64,000 nucleotides of DNA from Solibacillus sp. FSL R7-0682 (GTDB lineage Bacteria > Bacillota > Bacilli > Bacillales_A > Planococcaceae). Both the position numbers and the translations under genes were made by a program. The stretch covers positions 2,934,001 through 2,998,000 of the forward strand of contig NZ_JBBOUI010000001.1 of NCBI RefSeq assembly GCF_038005985.1. The letters run 5' to 3'. Under the pieces are notes generated by a model. That model searched no databases and had not been told where the DNA came from. It saw only the letters and a program-made list of their open reading frames with translations. Of the stretch, positions 30,631-40,260 are shown in pieces (the stretch's first letter is position 1; each line of letters opens with the position of its first letter).

Positions 30631-31187
30631 TTAAACTGTTAAAATTTCTTTTTCTTTTTCTTTTACTAAGTCATCTACTTTAGCAATTGAACTATCTGTT
30701 AATTTTTGGATATCTTCACCGAAGCTACGTAAATCGTCTTCTGTAATTTCACCATTTTTTTCTAACTTTTTAAGGTCATCGTTTGCATCACGACGCACAT
30801 TACGAATTGCAACTTTTGCATCTTCTGCTTCTTTTTTCACTTGTTTCACTAAGTCTTTACGACGCTCTTCTGTTAAAGCTGGAATCGCTAAACGGATGAC
30901 ATTCCCATCATTCGTTGGTGTAATACCGATATCTGATCTCATTATTGCTTTTTCGATTTCGCCTAAAATCGACTTATCATACGGTGTAATAACTAATAGA
31001 CGAGCTTCTGGTACTGACACACCCGCCATTTGGTTAATCGGTGTTGGTGCACCATAGTAATCAACTGTAATTCGGTCTAAAAGTGAAGCATTTGCTACAC
31101 CTGCACGAATTGATGCTAATTCACGTGAGAAGGCACCAATCGATTTCGTCATTTTTTCTTGTGCTTGATCTAATACTTGTTTCGTCA

Positions 31188-31188
<1 letters not shown>
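30631..31188 (-). CDS. frr: Ribosome recycling factor
   Basis: Splits the post-termination ribosome together with EF-G. The 185-aa protein has the full family length and a three-helix bundle with small beta domain; diagnostic segments are ISIRAG-like [30 protein letters not shown], and [22 protein letters not shown] in parts. Its start shares a base with the pyrH stop (TAATG), so the pair is translationally coupled. Two terminators follow. Confidence 0.96.
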
Positions 31189-31925
<737 letters not shown>

Positions 31926-32135
31926 TTACTCATTTATTTAAAAGGAAATACTATACATCATTCCTTGTATGTATACCATTTCACTAGAATATAATCACAC
32001 TTCTCTTCGGTTCTTTAAAGTTTACCGAAAGAAATAATGCACTTTTGTAAAGAGCATTTTGATTTTTGTTTCTTACATTAGATTGTGTAAGAGCATGTTC
32101 AAATTGCGGAGATTTTAGTCTTCTTTATTATCTCC

Positions 32136-32168
32136 TAAAAATAGGGAACACGCAAATGGTGCTCCCTA
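32136..32168 (-). terminator. Terminator after tsf
   Basis: On the minus strand a 10-bp stem with one G-U pair (TAGGGAGCAC with GTGTTCCCTA, 7-nt loop) is followed by TTTTTAGG, 40 nt after the tsf stop. Confidence 0.85.
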
Positions 32169-32207
32169 CTGTTTCACCTAAATGATAATCATTTAAGTCG
32201 TTTTTAA

Positions 32208-33092
32208 TTAGTTACCTTTAACTTGGCTCATTACTTCTTCAGCGAAGTTGTCTTCACGTTTTTCGATACCTTCACCAACAGCGTAACGAGAGAAGCCAGA
32301 AACTTGTCCACCAGTAGAAGCTACAAAATCACGTACTTTTTGATCTGGGTTTTTAACGAAAGTTTGGTCTAATAAGCAAACGTCCTCGAAGTATTTACCA
32401 AGACGACCTTCAACCATTTTCGCAACGATGTTTTCTGGTTTACCTTCGTTTAATGCTTGCTCTGTTAATACTTTACGCTCGCGTTCTACTTCATCAGCAG
32501 AAACTTCGTCACGAGAAACGTAAGTTGGGTTGATAGCAGCAATGTGCATCGCTACATCTTTAGCAGCTGCAGCGTCAGTAGAACCTTCAAGAACTACTAA
32601 TACACCGATACGGCCACCCATGTGTAAGTATGAACCGAATGCATCTGCATCTGATTTTGTTTTAATTTCAAAACGACGTAAAGAGATTTTTTCGCCGATT
32701 GTAGCTGTAGCTGTAGAAATTTGATCAACAATTTTCACGCCATCTTTTTCTAATTCTAATGCTGCTTCTACTGATTCTGGTTTACCAGCTAGTAATTGCT
32801 CAGCTAATGAAGAAACTAGAACTTGGAATTTTTCGTTTTTCGCTACGAAGTCAGTTTCAGCGTTTACTTCTAAAAGGATTGCTTCGTTACCGCTTTCTAA
32901 AATGTAAGTAGTACCTTCAGCAGCGATACGGTCAGCTTTTTTACCAGCAGCAGCTAAACCTTTTTCACGTAAGAAATCGATTGCTGCATCTAAGTCACCG
33001 TTTGTTTCAACTAATGCTTTTTTGCAGTCCATCATACCTGCGCCTGTTTTTTCACGTAATTCTTTTACTAATTGTGCAGAAATGTTTGCCAT
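32208..33092 (-). CDS. tsf: Elongation factor Ts
   Basis: Nucleotide exchange factor for EF-Tu. The start is ATG at 33092 ([21 protein letters not shown]), eight nt after GAGGAGG; an in-frame upstream extension has no such site. The protein is 294 aa. The N-terminal UBA-like domain (1-55) has [12 protein letters not shown], and the core has [10 protein letters not shown] and [11 protein letters not shown]. It lies 157 bp after rpsB with a terminator-like hairpin between them, so its level may be set by partial readthrough. Confidence 0.96.
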   Translation of the reverse strand: MANISAQLVKELREKTGAGMMDCKKALVETNGDLDAAIDFLREKGLAAAGKKADRIAAEGTTYILESGNEAILLEVNAETDFVAKNEKFQVLVSSLAEQLLAGKPESVEAALELEKDGVKIVDQISTATATIGEKISLRRFEIKTKSDADAFGSYLHMGGRIGVLVVLEGSTDAAAAKDVAMHIAAINPTYVSRDEVSADEVERERKVLTEQALNEGKPENIVAKMVEGRLGKYFEDVCLLDQTFVKNPDQKVRDFVASTGGQVSGFSRYAVGEGIEKREDNFAEEVMSQVKGN

Positions 33093-33196
33093 GTTGAGTG
33101 TCCTCCTCAAAATATATAAAAAATTTAATTTACTCTTCATACTTTAAGTGAAAAAGTGTGACATTTCAATCATTCACGATAATCACTAAAGTTTTC

Positions 33197-33238
33197 TCAA
33201 AAAAAGGTGATAAGGGTTTCATCCACTTATCACCTTTT
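33197..33238 (-). terminator. Terminator-like hairpin between rpsB and tsf
   Basis: A perfect 13-bp stem AAAAGGTGATAAG/CTTATCACCTTTT (33202-33214 with 33226-33238, 11-nt loop), followed on the minus strand by a long U run, starts 12 nt after the rpsB stop. Confidence 0.82.
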
Positions 33239-33249
33239 CTAAAAGTGAA

Positions 33250-33969
33250 TTACTCAGCAGATGCTTCTTCTACTGGAGCTTCTTCTTCACCTTGTTTAGC
33301 TTCTAATAAAGCGTCAGCCATTTTAGCAGTTAATAATTTAACAGCGCGAATAGCATCGTCGTTTGCAGGAATTACGTAATCAATTTCATCTGGATCACAG
33401 TTAGTGTCAACGATACCAACTAGAGGGATGTTTAATTTGATTGCTTCTGCAACTGCGATACGCTCTTTACGAGGGTCTACTACGAACATTACGTCCGGAA
33501 TAGCTTTCATATCACGGATACCGCCTAAGAATTTAACTAAGCGCTCGTGTTCTTTTTTAAGTTGGATAACTTCTTTCTTCGGAAGTACAGAGAATGTACC
33601 GTCTTCTTCCATTTTTTCGATTTGCTTCATACGAGCAACACGTTTTTGGATTGTACCGAAGTTAGTTAAAGTACCACCTAACCAACGTTGGTTAATGTAG
33701 TAGTTACCTGAACGTTCTGCTTCTTCTTTGATCGCTTCTTGTGCTTGTTTTTTCGTACCAACGAATAAAACTTTACCACCGTCTTGACCAACTTGACGCA
33801 TGAAATCGTAAGCTTCTTCTAATTTTTTAACTGTTTTTTGTAAATCGATAATGTAAATACCGTTACGTTCAACGAAGATATATTTCTTCATTTTTGGGTT
33901 CCAACGGCGAGTTTGGTGACCGAAATGTACACCAGCTTCAAGTAATTGTTTCATTGAAATTACTGACAT
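33250..33969 (-). CDS. rpsB: 30S ribosomal protein S2
   Basis: Structural protein of the 30S head-body junction. The 239-aa protein starts [19 protein letters not shown] and has the family segments [22 protein letters not shown], and [15 protein letters not shown], then an acidic tail ([13 protein letters not shown] type). AGGAGG precedes the ATG. It is preceded by a strong promoter near 34.1 kb giving a leader of about 120 nt, and followed by a terminator-like hairpin before tsf. Confidence 0.96.
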   Translation of the reverse strand: MSVISMKQLLEAGVHFGHQTRRWNPKMKKYIFVERNGIYIIDLQKTVKKLEEAYDFMRQVGQDGGKVLFVGTKKQAQEAIKEEAERSGNYYINQRWLGGTLTNFGTIQKRVARMKQIEKMEEDGTFSVLPKKEVIQLKKEHERLVKFLGGIRDMKAIPDVMFVVDPRKERIAVAEAIKLNIPLVGIVDTNCDPDEIDYVIPANDDAIRAVKLLTAKMADALLEAKQGEEEAPVEEASAE

Positions 33970-34094
33970 GAGTGTTTCCTCCTAATATGTTTGGTTTTTT
34001 TCCTCCGTATTTTTCATCTGCAACAAGCTACCCTAAACTTTAGAGCACCACTTACTACATCGAAATACGTGTGTAATGTTTAACACCATTTGTT

Positions 34095-34123
34095 AATATA
34101 GCATACCTATGTGGCAAGTGCAA
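34095..34123 (-). promoter_or_regulatory. SigmaA promoter for rpsB-tsf
   Basis: On the minus strand TTGCAC (34123-34118), exactly 17 nt, then TATATT (34100-34095) with an upstream TGC extended -10. It lies just past the swrB stop and gives an rpsB leader of about 120 nt that may hold control elements. Confidence 0.7.
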
Positions 34124-34128
34124 CTACT

Positions 34129-34707
34129 TTACGCATGAAACTTAATGAGCAAGTCGATCTCTGTTTTACCACGTTGCATCATTTTCGCAATTTCTTCAGT
34201 AGATTTTCCATTACGATAATGTTCTAATACTTGTTGTTCAAATGTTAAAATCTTTCGTTCTTTCTCTTTTCGAAATAATACTTCTTGAACTTCCAGAACT
34301 TCATCTTCTTCTATAATATGTGCTTTTTGTTTACTATACGCATTTGTAGCAGTTTTAATAGGCACATATGGTCGCGCTTCTAATTCTGCTGTCTCTTCTA
34401 GTTTAAGAGAATCTTCAATTTCCGTTGAATTCGTCTTAATTGGTATCGTACTTGATTGAGCCTTTTCTTCAGTTACTGATTCCATTTTTTTTGAAGCTTG
34501 TGTATTTTGTAACTCCTTAATTAAACGATCATTTTCCTCTTTCATTTCAATTAAATAAACACTAATTGCATTATCCATTTCTTCAACTAATTGATTTTGA
34601 CGGTTTTCCAAATCTTTAAACTTGGATAATTTGCTATTTAATAGAACAATAATAAAAATCGTAATGAGTTGAATGAGGAAAAGTACTATTATTAATCCCG
34701 TTGTCAT
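34129..34707 (-). CDS. swrB: SwrB-like swarming motility protein
   Basis: A 192-aa protein with a single N-terminal membrane helix (about 4-24), a charged coiled-coil stretch (about 28-75), a variable acidic region, and a C-terminal conserved box (HYRNGKSTEEIAKMMQRGKTEIDLLIKF in parts: GKSTEEIAKMMQRGK). This layout and its place between sigD and rpsB match SwrB (YlxL), which activates flagellar basal body assembly in B. subtilis. The C-terminal helix-turn-helix-like box resembles sigma region 4 but is too short to be a sigma factor. Confidence 0.75.
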   Translation of the reverse strand: MTTGLIIVLFLIQLITIFIIVLLNSKLSKFKDLENRQNQLVEEMDNAISVYLIEMKEENDRLIKELQNTQASKKMESVTEEKAQSSTIPIKTNSTEIEDSLKLEETAELEARPYVPIKTATNAYSKQKAHIIEEDEVLEVQEVLFRKEKERKILTFEQQVLEHYRNGKSTEEIAKMMQRGKTEIDLLIKFHA

Positions 34708-34715
34708 GCCTTCTC

Positions 34716-35036
34716 CTAGCCGCTAAAATCAAAAAGATTCCCTTTAAATGGGTGCTTTGCTTTTTGTTCTAGCTCTTGCTTATTTTTCTTATTTTGTCTA
34801 TTTTTCGATTGGCCATCGCCCGGTTGATTGTTGTCTTCCTCTTCATTAATGGCATCCATCTCTTCTGATTCATTAACGGAAAATTGCTTTCGTTCAATTT
34901 CACGTTTTAATGCTTCATTCGCATGTAATTGCTGATTAATTGTATTTTGTTGATGCTGATCGGCAATTTTTCCTGCATCGAAAGTTTTTGGGATAGCAAT
35001 TTGTAATTCAACCCCTTTTAAACTCACAATTATCAC
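34716..35036 (-). CDS. Small hydrophilic protein between sigD and swrB
   Basis: A 106-aa protein, not recognised as a named family. It opens with a conserved-looking VSLKGVELQIAIPKTFDAGKI, followed by a Gln/Asn-rich helix and a strongly charged Glu/Lys/Asn tail ending KGNLFDFSG. No signal peptide or membrane helix. It lies 3 bp after sigD and 8 bp before swrB, so it belongs to that operon, and a role in motility is inferred only from this. A good ribosome site (AGGAGTG) precedes it. Confidence 0.7.
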   Translation of the reverse strand: MIIVSLKGVELQIAIPKTFDAGKIADQHQQNTINQQLHANEALKREIERKQFSVNESEEMDAINEEEDNNQPGDGQSKNRQNKKNKQELEQKAKHPFKGNLFDFSG

Positions 35037-35039
35037 TCC

Positions 35040-35810
35040 TTACGAACTAATCATTTCACTAGATAAAAGCTTGCGCAATTTAAATAAAGCCTTTGAATGG
35101 ATTTGGGAAATACGTGAAGTAGATAATTCAAGCATTTCACCAATCTCCGTCAATGTCATTTCCTCTGTGTAGAATAAGCTAATGACAAGCTGTTCTTTTT
35201 CATTTAACTTTTGTATATTTTCTGCCAAGTCTCCTAATAATTCTGAATGGACAATTTGTTGCTCCGGCGTTTTCGTTTGATCATCCCGAATAACAAATGC
35301 CTTTCCTTCTGTTTCTTCTTGGTCCAATTGTTCATTAATTGAAAGGACATTTGAAAAGAAATGCTCATGAAATGTTTGATATATTTCATCTACTGGTAAA
35401 TCCATATGTACTGCAATTTCTTCTGGCGTTGCATGACGCATTAATTTTTGTTCTAAGCCTTCAATTTGAGCTTCTAATTTTTTCGCTTTTTCTCGAGCAG
35501 AGCGAGGAAGCCAATCTTCTTTTCTTAAACCATCAATTATCGCCCCTCGAACTCGAAACGACGCATATGTATCAAATTTTAAATCTCGATTTATATCGAA
35601 TTTATTAAGCGCATCAAACAATCCCATCATTCCAAGACTTACTAAATCATCTCTAGCAACATTTTTGGGTAAACCAACTGCAATACGTTGAACATGATAT
35701 GAAACGAGTGGCTTATATTTTTTTATTAATAAATCGCCTGCATCAGGATCACGGTCTGTTGTCCAGCGAATCCATAGTGATTGTTCATCTAGTTTTCCTT
35801 GTTCAGTCAC
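35040..35810 (-). CDS. sigD: RNA polymerase sigma factor SigD (FliA)
   Basis: Flagellar/motility sigma-28 factor that drives late flagellar, chemotaxis and autolysin genes. The 256-aa protein starts with GTG at 35810, eight nt after AGGAGAGGTGG. Regions 2 (DDLVSLGMMGLFDALNKFD), 3 (DWLPRSAREKAKKLEAQ) and 4 (TLTEIGEMLELSTSRISQIH) are all present. In B. subtilis sigD is the second-last gene of the long fla/che operon. Here a terminator at 36.05 kb and 324 bp of non-coding DNA separate it from cheD, so it may be partly controlled on its own. Confidence 0.95.
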   Translation of the reverse strand: MTEQGKLDEQSLWIRWTTDRDPDAGDLLIKKYKPLVSYHVQRIAVGLPKNVARDDLVSLGMMGLFDALNKFDINRDLKFDTYASFRVRGAIIDGLRKEDWLPRSAREKAKKLEAQIEGLEQKLMRHATPEEIAVHMDLPVDEIYQTFHEHFFSNVLSINEQLDQEETEGKAFVIRDDQTKTPEQQIVHSELLGDLAENIQKLNEKEQLVISLFYTEEMTLTEIGEMLELSTSRISQIHSKALFKLRKLLSSEMISS

Positions 35811-35879
35811 TCGTATCCACCTCTCCTGGAAATTTAAGCATAATATACTTCATTATATCAAAAAGACTACAAATATACA

Positions 35880-35901
35880 TGTGACTGAAGGACGAGTCAC
35901 A
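35880..35901 (-). other. Inverted repeat in the sigD leader region
   Basis: TGTGACT and AGTCACA form a perfect 7-bp stem with an 8-nt loop, about 70-90 nt before the sigD start. There is no U run, so it is an operator or mRNA hairpin candidate. Confidence 0.5.
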
Positions 35902-36032
35902 ACATTTACATATATTTTAGAAAACAACGTATCGTTTAGCATTTTTGTATTATTTGATCATTTTATAACTAGCATTGTATAGAATAAGTACTATAAAAAT
36001 ACTATTCATCTTATAATAATGGCTATAAACAA

Positions 36033-36077
36033 AATAGAGCTATTCGAAAAGTAACATACTTCTCAAACCGCTCTATT
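36033..36077 (-). terminator. Terminator at the end of the fla/che operon
   Basis: On the minus strand an 8-bp outer stem AATAGAGC/GCTCTATT encloses a second 8-bp stem (GAGAAGTA with TACTTTTC, 3-nt loop); TTGTTTA follows. On the plus strand TTTTTT follows. It sits after the membrane gene that follows cheD. Confidence 0.7.
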
Positions 36078-36134
36078 AGTTTTTTAAGAAGGATGCTATG
36101 CAGGAAAAAGTCCCTCCTACATTCGCCCTCTTTC

Positions 36135-36503
36135 TTATTTAGAAACCGCTTCATCTTGTCCATGCAACATAGTTCGAACAACATCCGCAATTTCTTCCGT
36201 ATTATTTTCTTCAAATGTAGAACGTCCATTTTGTGGTACTTGCTTGTCATTTTCAATATTTGTTTCTATATTTTCATTTTGTTCTGCCGTTTCATTGAAG
36301 CTAATGTTTTCTGGTGTATAAAATACATAGCCCATGAAATAACGGATGATATACATTACAAAATAGCCGATAACCCCGGCAACGAAAGCTGCACCAATTG
36401 TAGGCAATGGCATTGCAAATGGGTCTTGAATAGCCCAAATAAAGTAACCAGTAAATGAAAATAGAGCAGCCCAAAAATTATAAAATAGCGAACCAAACAT
36501 CAT
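36135..36503 (-). CDS. Two-helix membrane protein following cheD
   Basis: A 122-aa protein with two predicted membrane helices (about 8-25 and 35-58) and an acidic, Asn/Glu-rich cytoplasmic tail ending [16 protein letters not shown]. No family is recognised. It overlaps cheD by 4 bp and is the last gene before the fla/che terminator, so it is co-expressed with chemotaxis genes. B. subtilis has no gene here (from memory). A role in flagella or chemotaxis is inferred from position only. Confidence 0.72.
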   Translation of the reverse strand: MMFGSLFYNFWAALFSFTGYFIWAIQDPFAMPLPTIGAAFVAGVIGYFVMYIIRYFMGYVFYTPENISFNETAEQNENIETNIENDKQVPQNGRSTFEENNTEEIADVVRTMLHGQDEAVSK

Positions 36504-37003
36504 ATTTCACTCACTCCTTGATTTACTGTACGTATATTTAACTTATTTGTCTCAGGATTAAATTCAATTGTACGTCCACTGTTCCCACCTGTATCTTCTG
36601 CGACAATTGGAATATTCATTTTCTTCAATTGTGCTTTAACAGCTTCTACATTACGTGGACCAATTCGCATCGAGTCTTTGTCAGATGTGAATTGAAACAT
36701 TTGAGCCCCACCGGCAATTTTCGCCTTCAGTTTACTACTTAGGGCACCTTCACGCTTCAATAAATCGACAAGTGCACTAACACCCGTATCAGCAAATTTT
36801 GCTACATTAATTGATTCTGTTCGACCTAGACTAGAATCTGGTAGCATTACATGTACTAAACCAGCCACTTTTTTTGAATCATCATAAATAACAACACCTA
36901 CGCACGAACCTAAGCCTGATGTACGAATTGTATTAGGTACCTTCACAACATCCATTTGTGCAATTCCGACTTTAATAACTTCATTAACCTTCGTTAAAAT
37001 CAT
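36500..37003 (-). CDS. cheD: Chemoreceptor glutamine deamidase CheD
   Basis: Deamidates receptor glutamines and binds CheC to tune adaptation. The 167-aa protein has the catalytic Cys in [11 protein letters not shown] (Cys34), the His in [10 protein letters not shown] (His51) and a late Gly-rich segment. The start overlaps cheC by 4 bp and the end overlaps the following membrane gene by 4 bp. Chemotaxis here therefore uses the three-system Bacillus-type adaptation (CheB, CheC, CheD); cheR is not in this window. Confidence 0.95.
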   Translation of the reverse strand: MILTKVNEVIKVGIAQMDVVKVPNTIRTSGLGSCVGVVIYDDSKKVAGLVHVMLPDSSLGRTESINVAKFADTGVSALVDLLKREGALSSKLKAKIAGGAQMFQFTSDKDSMRIGPRNVEAVKAQLKKMNIPIVAEDTGGNSGRTIEFNPETNKLNIRTVNQGVSEI

Positions 37004-37638
37004 GAAGTAGGCACACCCAATGCTTTAAAAATAGCTTCAAACGAGTCTGGATCCGGAAGTAAGAAAAAATGCCCCTTTACTTCTTCATCATCCGAAATAA
37101 CTTCTTCATAAATGGATGTATTTATTACAATAACTGTATCACTCACTTGTGATAATTCAATTAAGCCAATGCTTATAATCGCACCAAACATATCGATACT
37201 TAAGCCTGGAACAGTTGGATAAATTTTAAGTCCCGTAAAATCTGATAGTGCAGATAAATATGATCCCGATAAAATATTCCCCATTTCCTGCATAGCAGAT
37301 AGGCCAAGCTCGGATACAGGAGGCGAATTGAAATCAAATGATTCATCACGAATTAATCTTCTAATAAATCGATTCGCTTGTTCAATAGGCAACACGAAAA
37401 ACATACTACCTTCCGCATCACCTTCAATACGTAAAAATATCCCTACGACTACATTTTCAGAACCTCCTGCAAGTTCCATCATTTCATTAAAAGACGCCAT
37501 TTCAACATTAGGAACGCGCATATCTATTTTCTTTTGCAGTAAATCTGACAAAGCTGTCGCTGCATGTGCTGCTCCTATGTTCCCGATTTCTTTTAAGACA
37601 TCTAAATGTAGTGAAGTGATTTTATCACTAAAATTCAT
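37000..37638 (-). CDS. cheC: CheY-P phosphatase CheC
   Basis: Dephosphorylates CheY-P and is regulated by CheD. The 212-aa protein has two repeated phosphatase motifs, [20 protein letters not shown] near the N-terminus and [19 protein letters not shown] in the middle, each with the Glu and Asn pair. It overlaps cheD by 4 bp and starts 58 bp after cheW. FliY encoded upstream carries the same fold, so the cell has two CheY-P phosphatases. Confidence 0.94.
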   Translation of the reverse strand: MNFSDKITSLHLDVLKEIGNIGAAHAATALSDLLQKKIDMRVPNVEMASFNEMMELAGGSENVVVGIFLRIEGDAEGSMFFVLPIEQANRFIRRLIRDESFDFNSPPVSELGLSAMQEMGNILSGSYLSALSDFTGLKIYPTVPGLSIDMFGAIISIGLIELSQVSDTVIVINTSIYEEVISDDEEVKGHFFLLPDPDSFEAIFKALGVPTS

Positions 37639-37696
37639 TTACAATCCCTACTTTAATAGATTCTAGGCAAGAAACACTTACCTAGAAAATTAGTTA

Positions 37697-38143
37697 TTAA
37701 TCAAGAAGATTTAGCACTTTATCTAAATGAAGTAAAATTAATAATCGGTTTTCAAGCTTAGTCACGCCCGCAATAAATTCTTCCTCAAAAGAACCAACGA
37801 CTTCAGGCTGTTGTTCAATAGACGCTGCATCAATGTCTAACACATCATTTGCTGAATCGACGATAAAACCAACTTCCATCGTTTCAAGCGTAATAATGAT
37901 TATACGTGTTGTTTCTTCATTACCCGAAACTGGTAAATCAAAACGTTCGCGTAAATCAATAACTGGTGTTACTACACCACGTAGATTGATCACACCTTTA
38001 ACATAACGTGCTGTTTTTGGTACACGAGTAATGTGCATTAATTTTTCAATGCCCTTTACGTGTGAAACCGGAATTGCATACTCTTTATCAGCTAATTGAA
38101 ATACAATAACTTTCAAATTTTTTTGCTCGATAGCATTCGTCAT
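37697..38143 (-). CDS. cheW: Chemotaxis scaffold protein CheW
   Basis: Adaptor that links receptors to CheA. The 148-aa protein is a single CheW SH3-like double barrel, with QLADKEYAIPVSHVKGIEK and KGVINLRGVVTPVIDLRERF the diagnostic segments. It follows cheA by 17 bp. A CheV-type fusion is excluded because no receiver domain follows. Confidence 0.95.
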   Translation of the reverse strand: MTNAIEQKNLKVIVFQLADKEYAIPVSHVKGIEKLMHITRVPKTARYVKGVINLRGVVTPVIDLRERFDLPVSGNEETTRIIIITLETMEVGFIVDSANDVLDIDAASIEQQPEVVGSFEEEFIAGVTKLENRLLILLHLDKVLNLLD

Positions 38144-38160
38144 TAGTTACACCTCTTCTT

Positions 38161-40245
38161 TTACTTCATTAGTGCGTTACAATCAACAATTAACGCCACT
38201 TTCCCATTTCCTAAAATCGTTGCACCTGAAATCGCAAAAATATTTGTTAAGTAATTGCCTAAAGATTTTAAAACAATTTCTTGCTGTCCGATAAAAGAAT
38301 CTACTACTAAACCAGCTAATTTATCGCCTTTACGAACGATAACGACTGAATGGAATCCATCATCATTTGACTCTTCACGAGGTACTTCAAAAATTTCCTC
38401 AAGGAATACTAGCGGAACTACTTTGCCACGGAAATCAATTACTTTTTGATTATGGGCATTTAAAATATCAGAATTACGGATAATTGACGTTTCAATAATA
38501 GACGATAATGGAATTGCATAAATTTCTTTTTCAATTTCAACTAGCATGACAGAAATAATCGATAAAGTTAATGGTAATTGAATAGAAAAGACTGATCCTA
38601 CATCCTGTGTTGAATCAATTGAAATACTACCACCAAGTGATTCAATTGTTGTTTTCACTACATCTAAACCAACCCCGCGTCCAGAAATATCTGAAATGAC
38701 TTCTGCTGTTGAGAAGCCTGATGCTAAAATAAGTTCATTAATTTGCTTATCTGTCATCGTTAAAGATTGTTCTTGCGTTACGATTCCTTTTGAAATTGCT
38801 TTAGCAAGAACACGATCACGGTTAATCCCTGCTCCATCATCTTCAATGTCAATGAATACATAGTTACCGCTATGGTATGCACGAAGTTGTACTGTCCCTT
38901 CTTCTGGCTTACCTTTTGCTCGACGCACTTCAGGACTTTCAATACCATGGTCAACTGAATTACGAATTAAATGAACTAATGGATCTCCAATTTCATCGAT
39001 AACAGTTCGATCAAGCTCTGTTTCCGCACCAATAATATCGAGGGTAATTTTTTTATTTAAATCACGCGATATTTGACGCACCATTTTTGGGAAGCGGTTG
39101 AATACTGTTTCAACCGGTACCATTCGCATAGTTAATACAATGTTTTGTAAATCACCCATTGTACGACTCATACGCTCAACCGTCTCATTTAATTCCCCGT
39201 GGTTAACATCTCCGGCAATTGTAAGTAATCGTCCACGGTCAATTGCTAGCTCTTCAAATAAATTCATTAAAATATCTAGTCGATCAATATTTACACGAAT
39301 TGTTTTACTTGATGTATGCCCGTTTGATTTTGAATTACTATTTCCATTTGGCGTAGCTTTTTGAGATGCCTGTGCTTGAGTAATAGCTGGTGTTGTTTCA
39401 TTAACAGCTACCGCAGTTTCTACACTATCAGCATTAACTTGTACAGCAGTAGATGGTGTGAACACATCTTGGCTAATTTCACTTACTAGTACTCTATCAA
39501 CTTCAGATACTTTCATAAGCATCTTTTGTAAATCTTCAGGAGACTCTTTAGAAATGTAAGCAACATAAAAATCATTATCAAATTGCTCTTCTTCTAATTT
39601 TTCTACTGTCGGGTAAGATTTAATGACATCCCCGTTTTTCTCTAAAATTTCAAATACCATGAAGACACGAGCTGCTTTTAATAAGCAATCTTCTCGCAAT
39701 GAAATAGAAATTTCATATGCGTTATACTCTTGCTCTGATGACTGAAGCATGACCGTCTTTTCAAAATCATCATATGTTAGCTTTAATTCATCAGAAGTAG
39801 TTGCTGACTCTTGTCCTTTTTCATTTGTTTCAGGTTCAAAAGCAATCGTAGCCGCTATTGTTGGTTCGCCTGCTTCAATGCGCTTTAATCGCTCAACCGT
39901 TGATTGAACATCACGCTTACCGTCACCGCCATCAGCAATGTTATAAACCATTTCTTCAAGATGATCTACAGATTCAAATACAACATCTAAGATTTCTGCC
40001 GTTACTTTTATTTTTTCATTACGAATTGCATCTAACACGTTTTCCATCTTATGCGTTAAGTCTGCTAAATCTTCAAATCCCATCGTTGCAGACATACCTT
40101 TAAGTGTATGAGCAGAACGGAAAATTTCACCAACAATTGTTAAATCTTCAGGATTTTTCTCTAATTCCAATAAATGTTCGCTACATGCTTGTAAATGTTC
40201 TTTACTTTCTTCAATGAACATTTCTAAATATTGATTTACTTCCAT
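38161..40245 (-). CDS. cheA: Chemotaxis histidine kinase CheA
   Basis: Receptor-coupled kinase that phosphorylates CheY and CheB. The 694-aa protein has the P1 domain with phosphorylated His46 (SAHTLKGMSATMGFED), a P2-like middle (about 165-260), dimerisation P3 (about 318-380), catalytic P4 (HLIRNSVDHGIE N-box, DDGAGINRD, GRGVGLDVV) and a CheW-like P5 at the C-terminus. It lies between cheB and cheW with gaps of only 15 and 17 bp. The Ser/Asn/Thr-rich linker before P3 is low complexity. Confidence 0.96.
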   Translation of the reverse strand: MEVNQYLEMFIEESKEHLQACSEHLLELEKNPEDLTIVGEIFRSAHTLKGMSATMGFEDLADLTHKMENVLDAIRNEKIKVTAEILDVVFESVDHLEEMVYNIADGGDGKRDVQSTVERLKRIEAGEPTIAATIAFEPETNEKGQESATTSDELKLTYDDFEKTVMLQSSEQEYNAYEISISLREDCLLKAARVFMVFEILEKNGDVIKSYPTVEKLEEEQFDNDFYVAYISKESPEDLQKMLMKVSEVDRVLVSEISQDVFTPSTAVQVNADSVETAVAVNETTPAITQAQASQKATPNGNSNSKSNGHTSSKTIRVNIDRLDILMNLFEELAIDRGRLLTIAGDVNHGELNETVERMSRTMGDLQNIVLTMRMVPVETVFNRFPKMVRQISRDLNKKITLDIIGAETELDRTVIDEIGDPLVHLIRNSVDHGIESPEVRRAKGKPEEGTVQLRAYHSGNYVFIDIEDDGAGINRDRVLAKAISKGIVTQEQSLTMTDKQINELILASGFSTAEVISDISGRGVGLDVVKTTIESLGGSISIDSTQDVGSVFSIQLPLTLSIISVMLVEIEKEIYAIPLSSIIETSIIRNSDILNAHNQKVIDFRGKVVPLVFLEEIFEVPREESNDDGFHSVVIVRKGDKLAGLVVDSFIGQQEIVLKSLGNYLTNIFAISGATILGNGKVALIVDCNALMK

Positions 40246-40260
40246 TTAGAAGGCACCCCT

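Larger units (their letters stand above)
35811..36134. other. Intergenic region upstream of sigD
   Basis: 324 bp with no credible gene. It holds the terminator at 36033-36077, an AT-rich tract, a small hairpin at 35880-35901, and TATAAT on the minus strand (about 55 nt before the sigD start) without a clear -35. A SigD- or SigA-type promoter is expected here but could not be fixed. Confidence 0.5.

Noticed and set aside
36023-36256. Minus-strand 77-codon frame overlapping the two-helix gene
   Set aside because: It is mostly inside the coding frame of the 36135-36503 gene and contains the terminator hairpin; basic low-complexity product.
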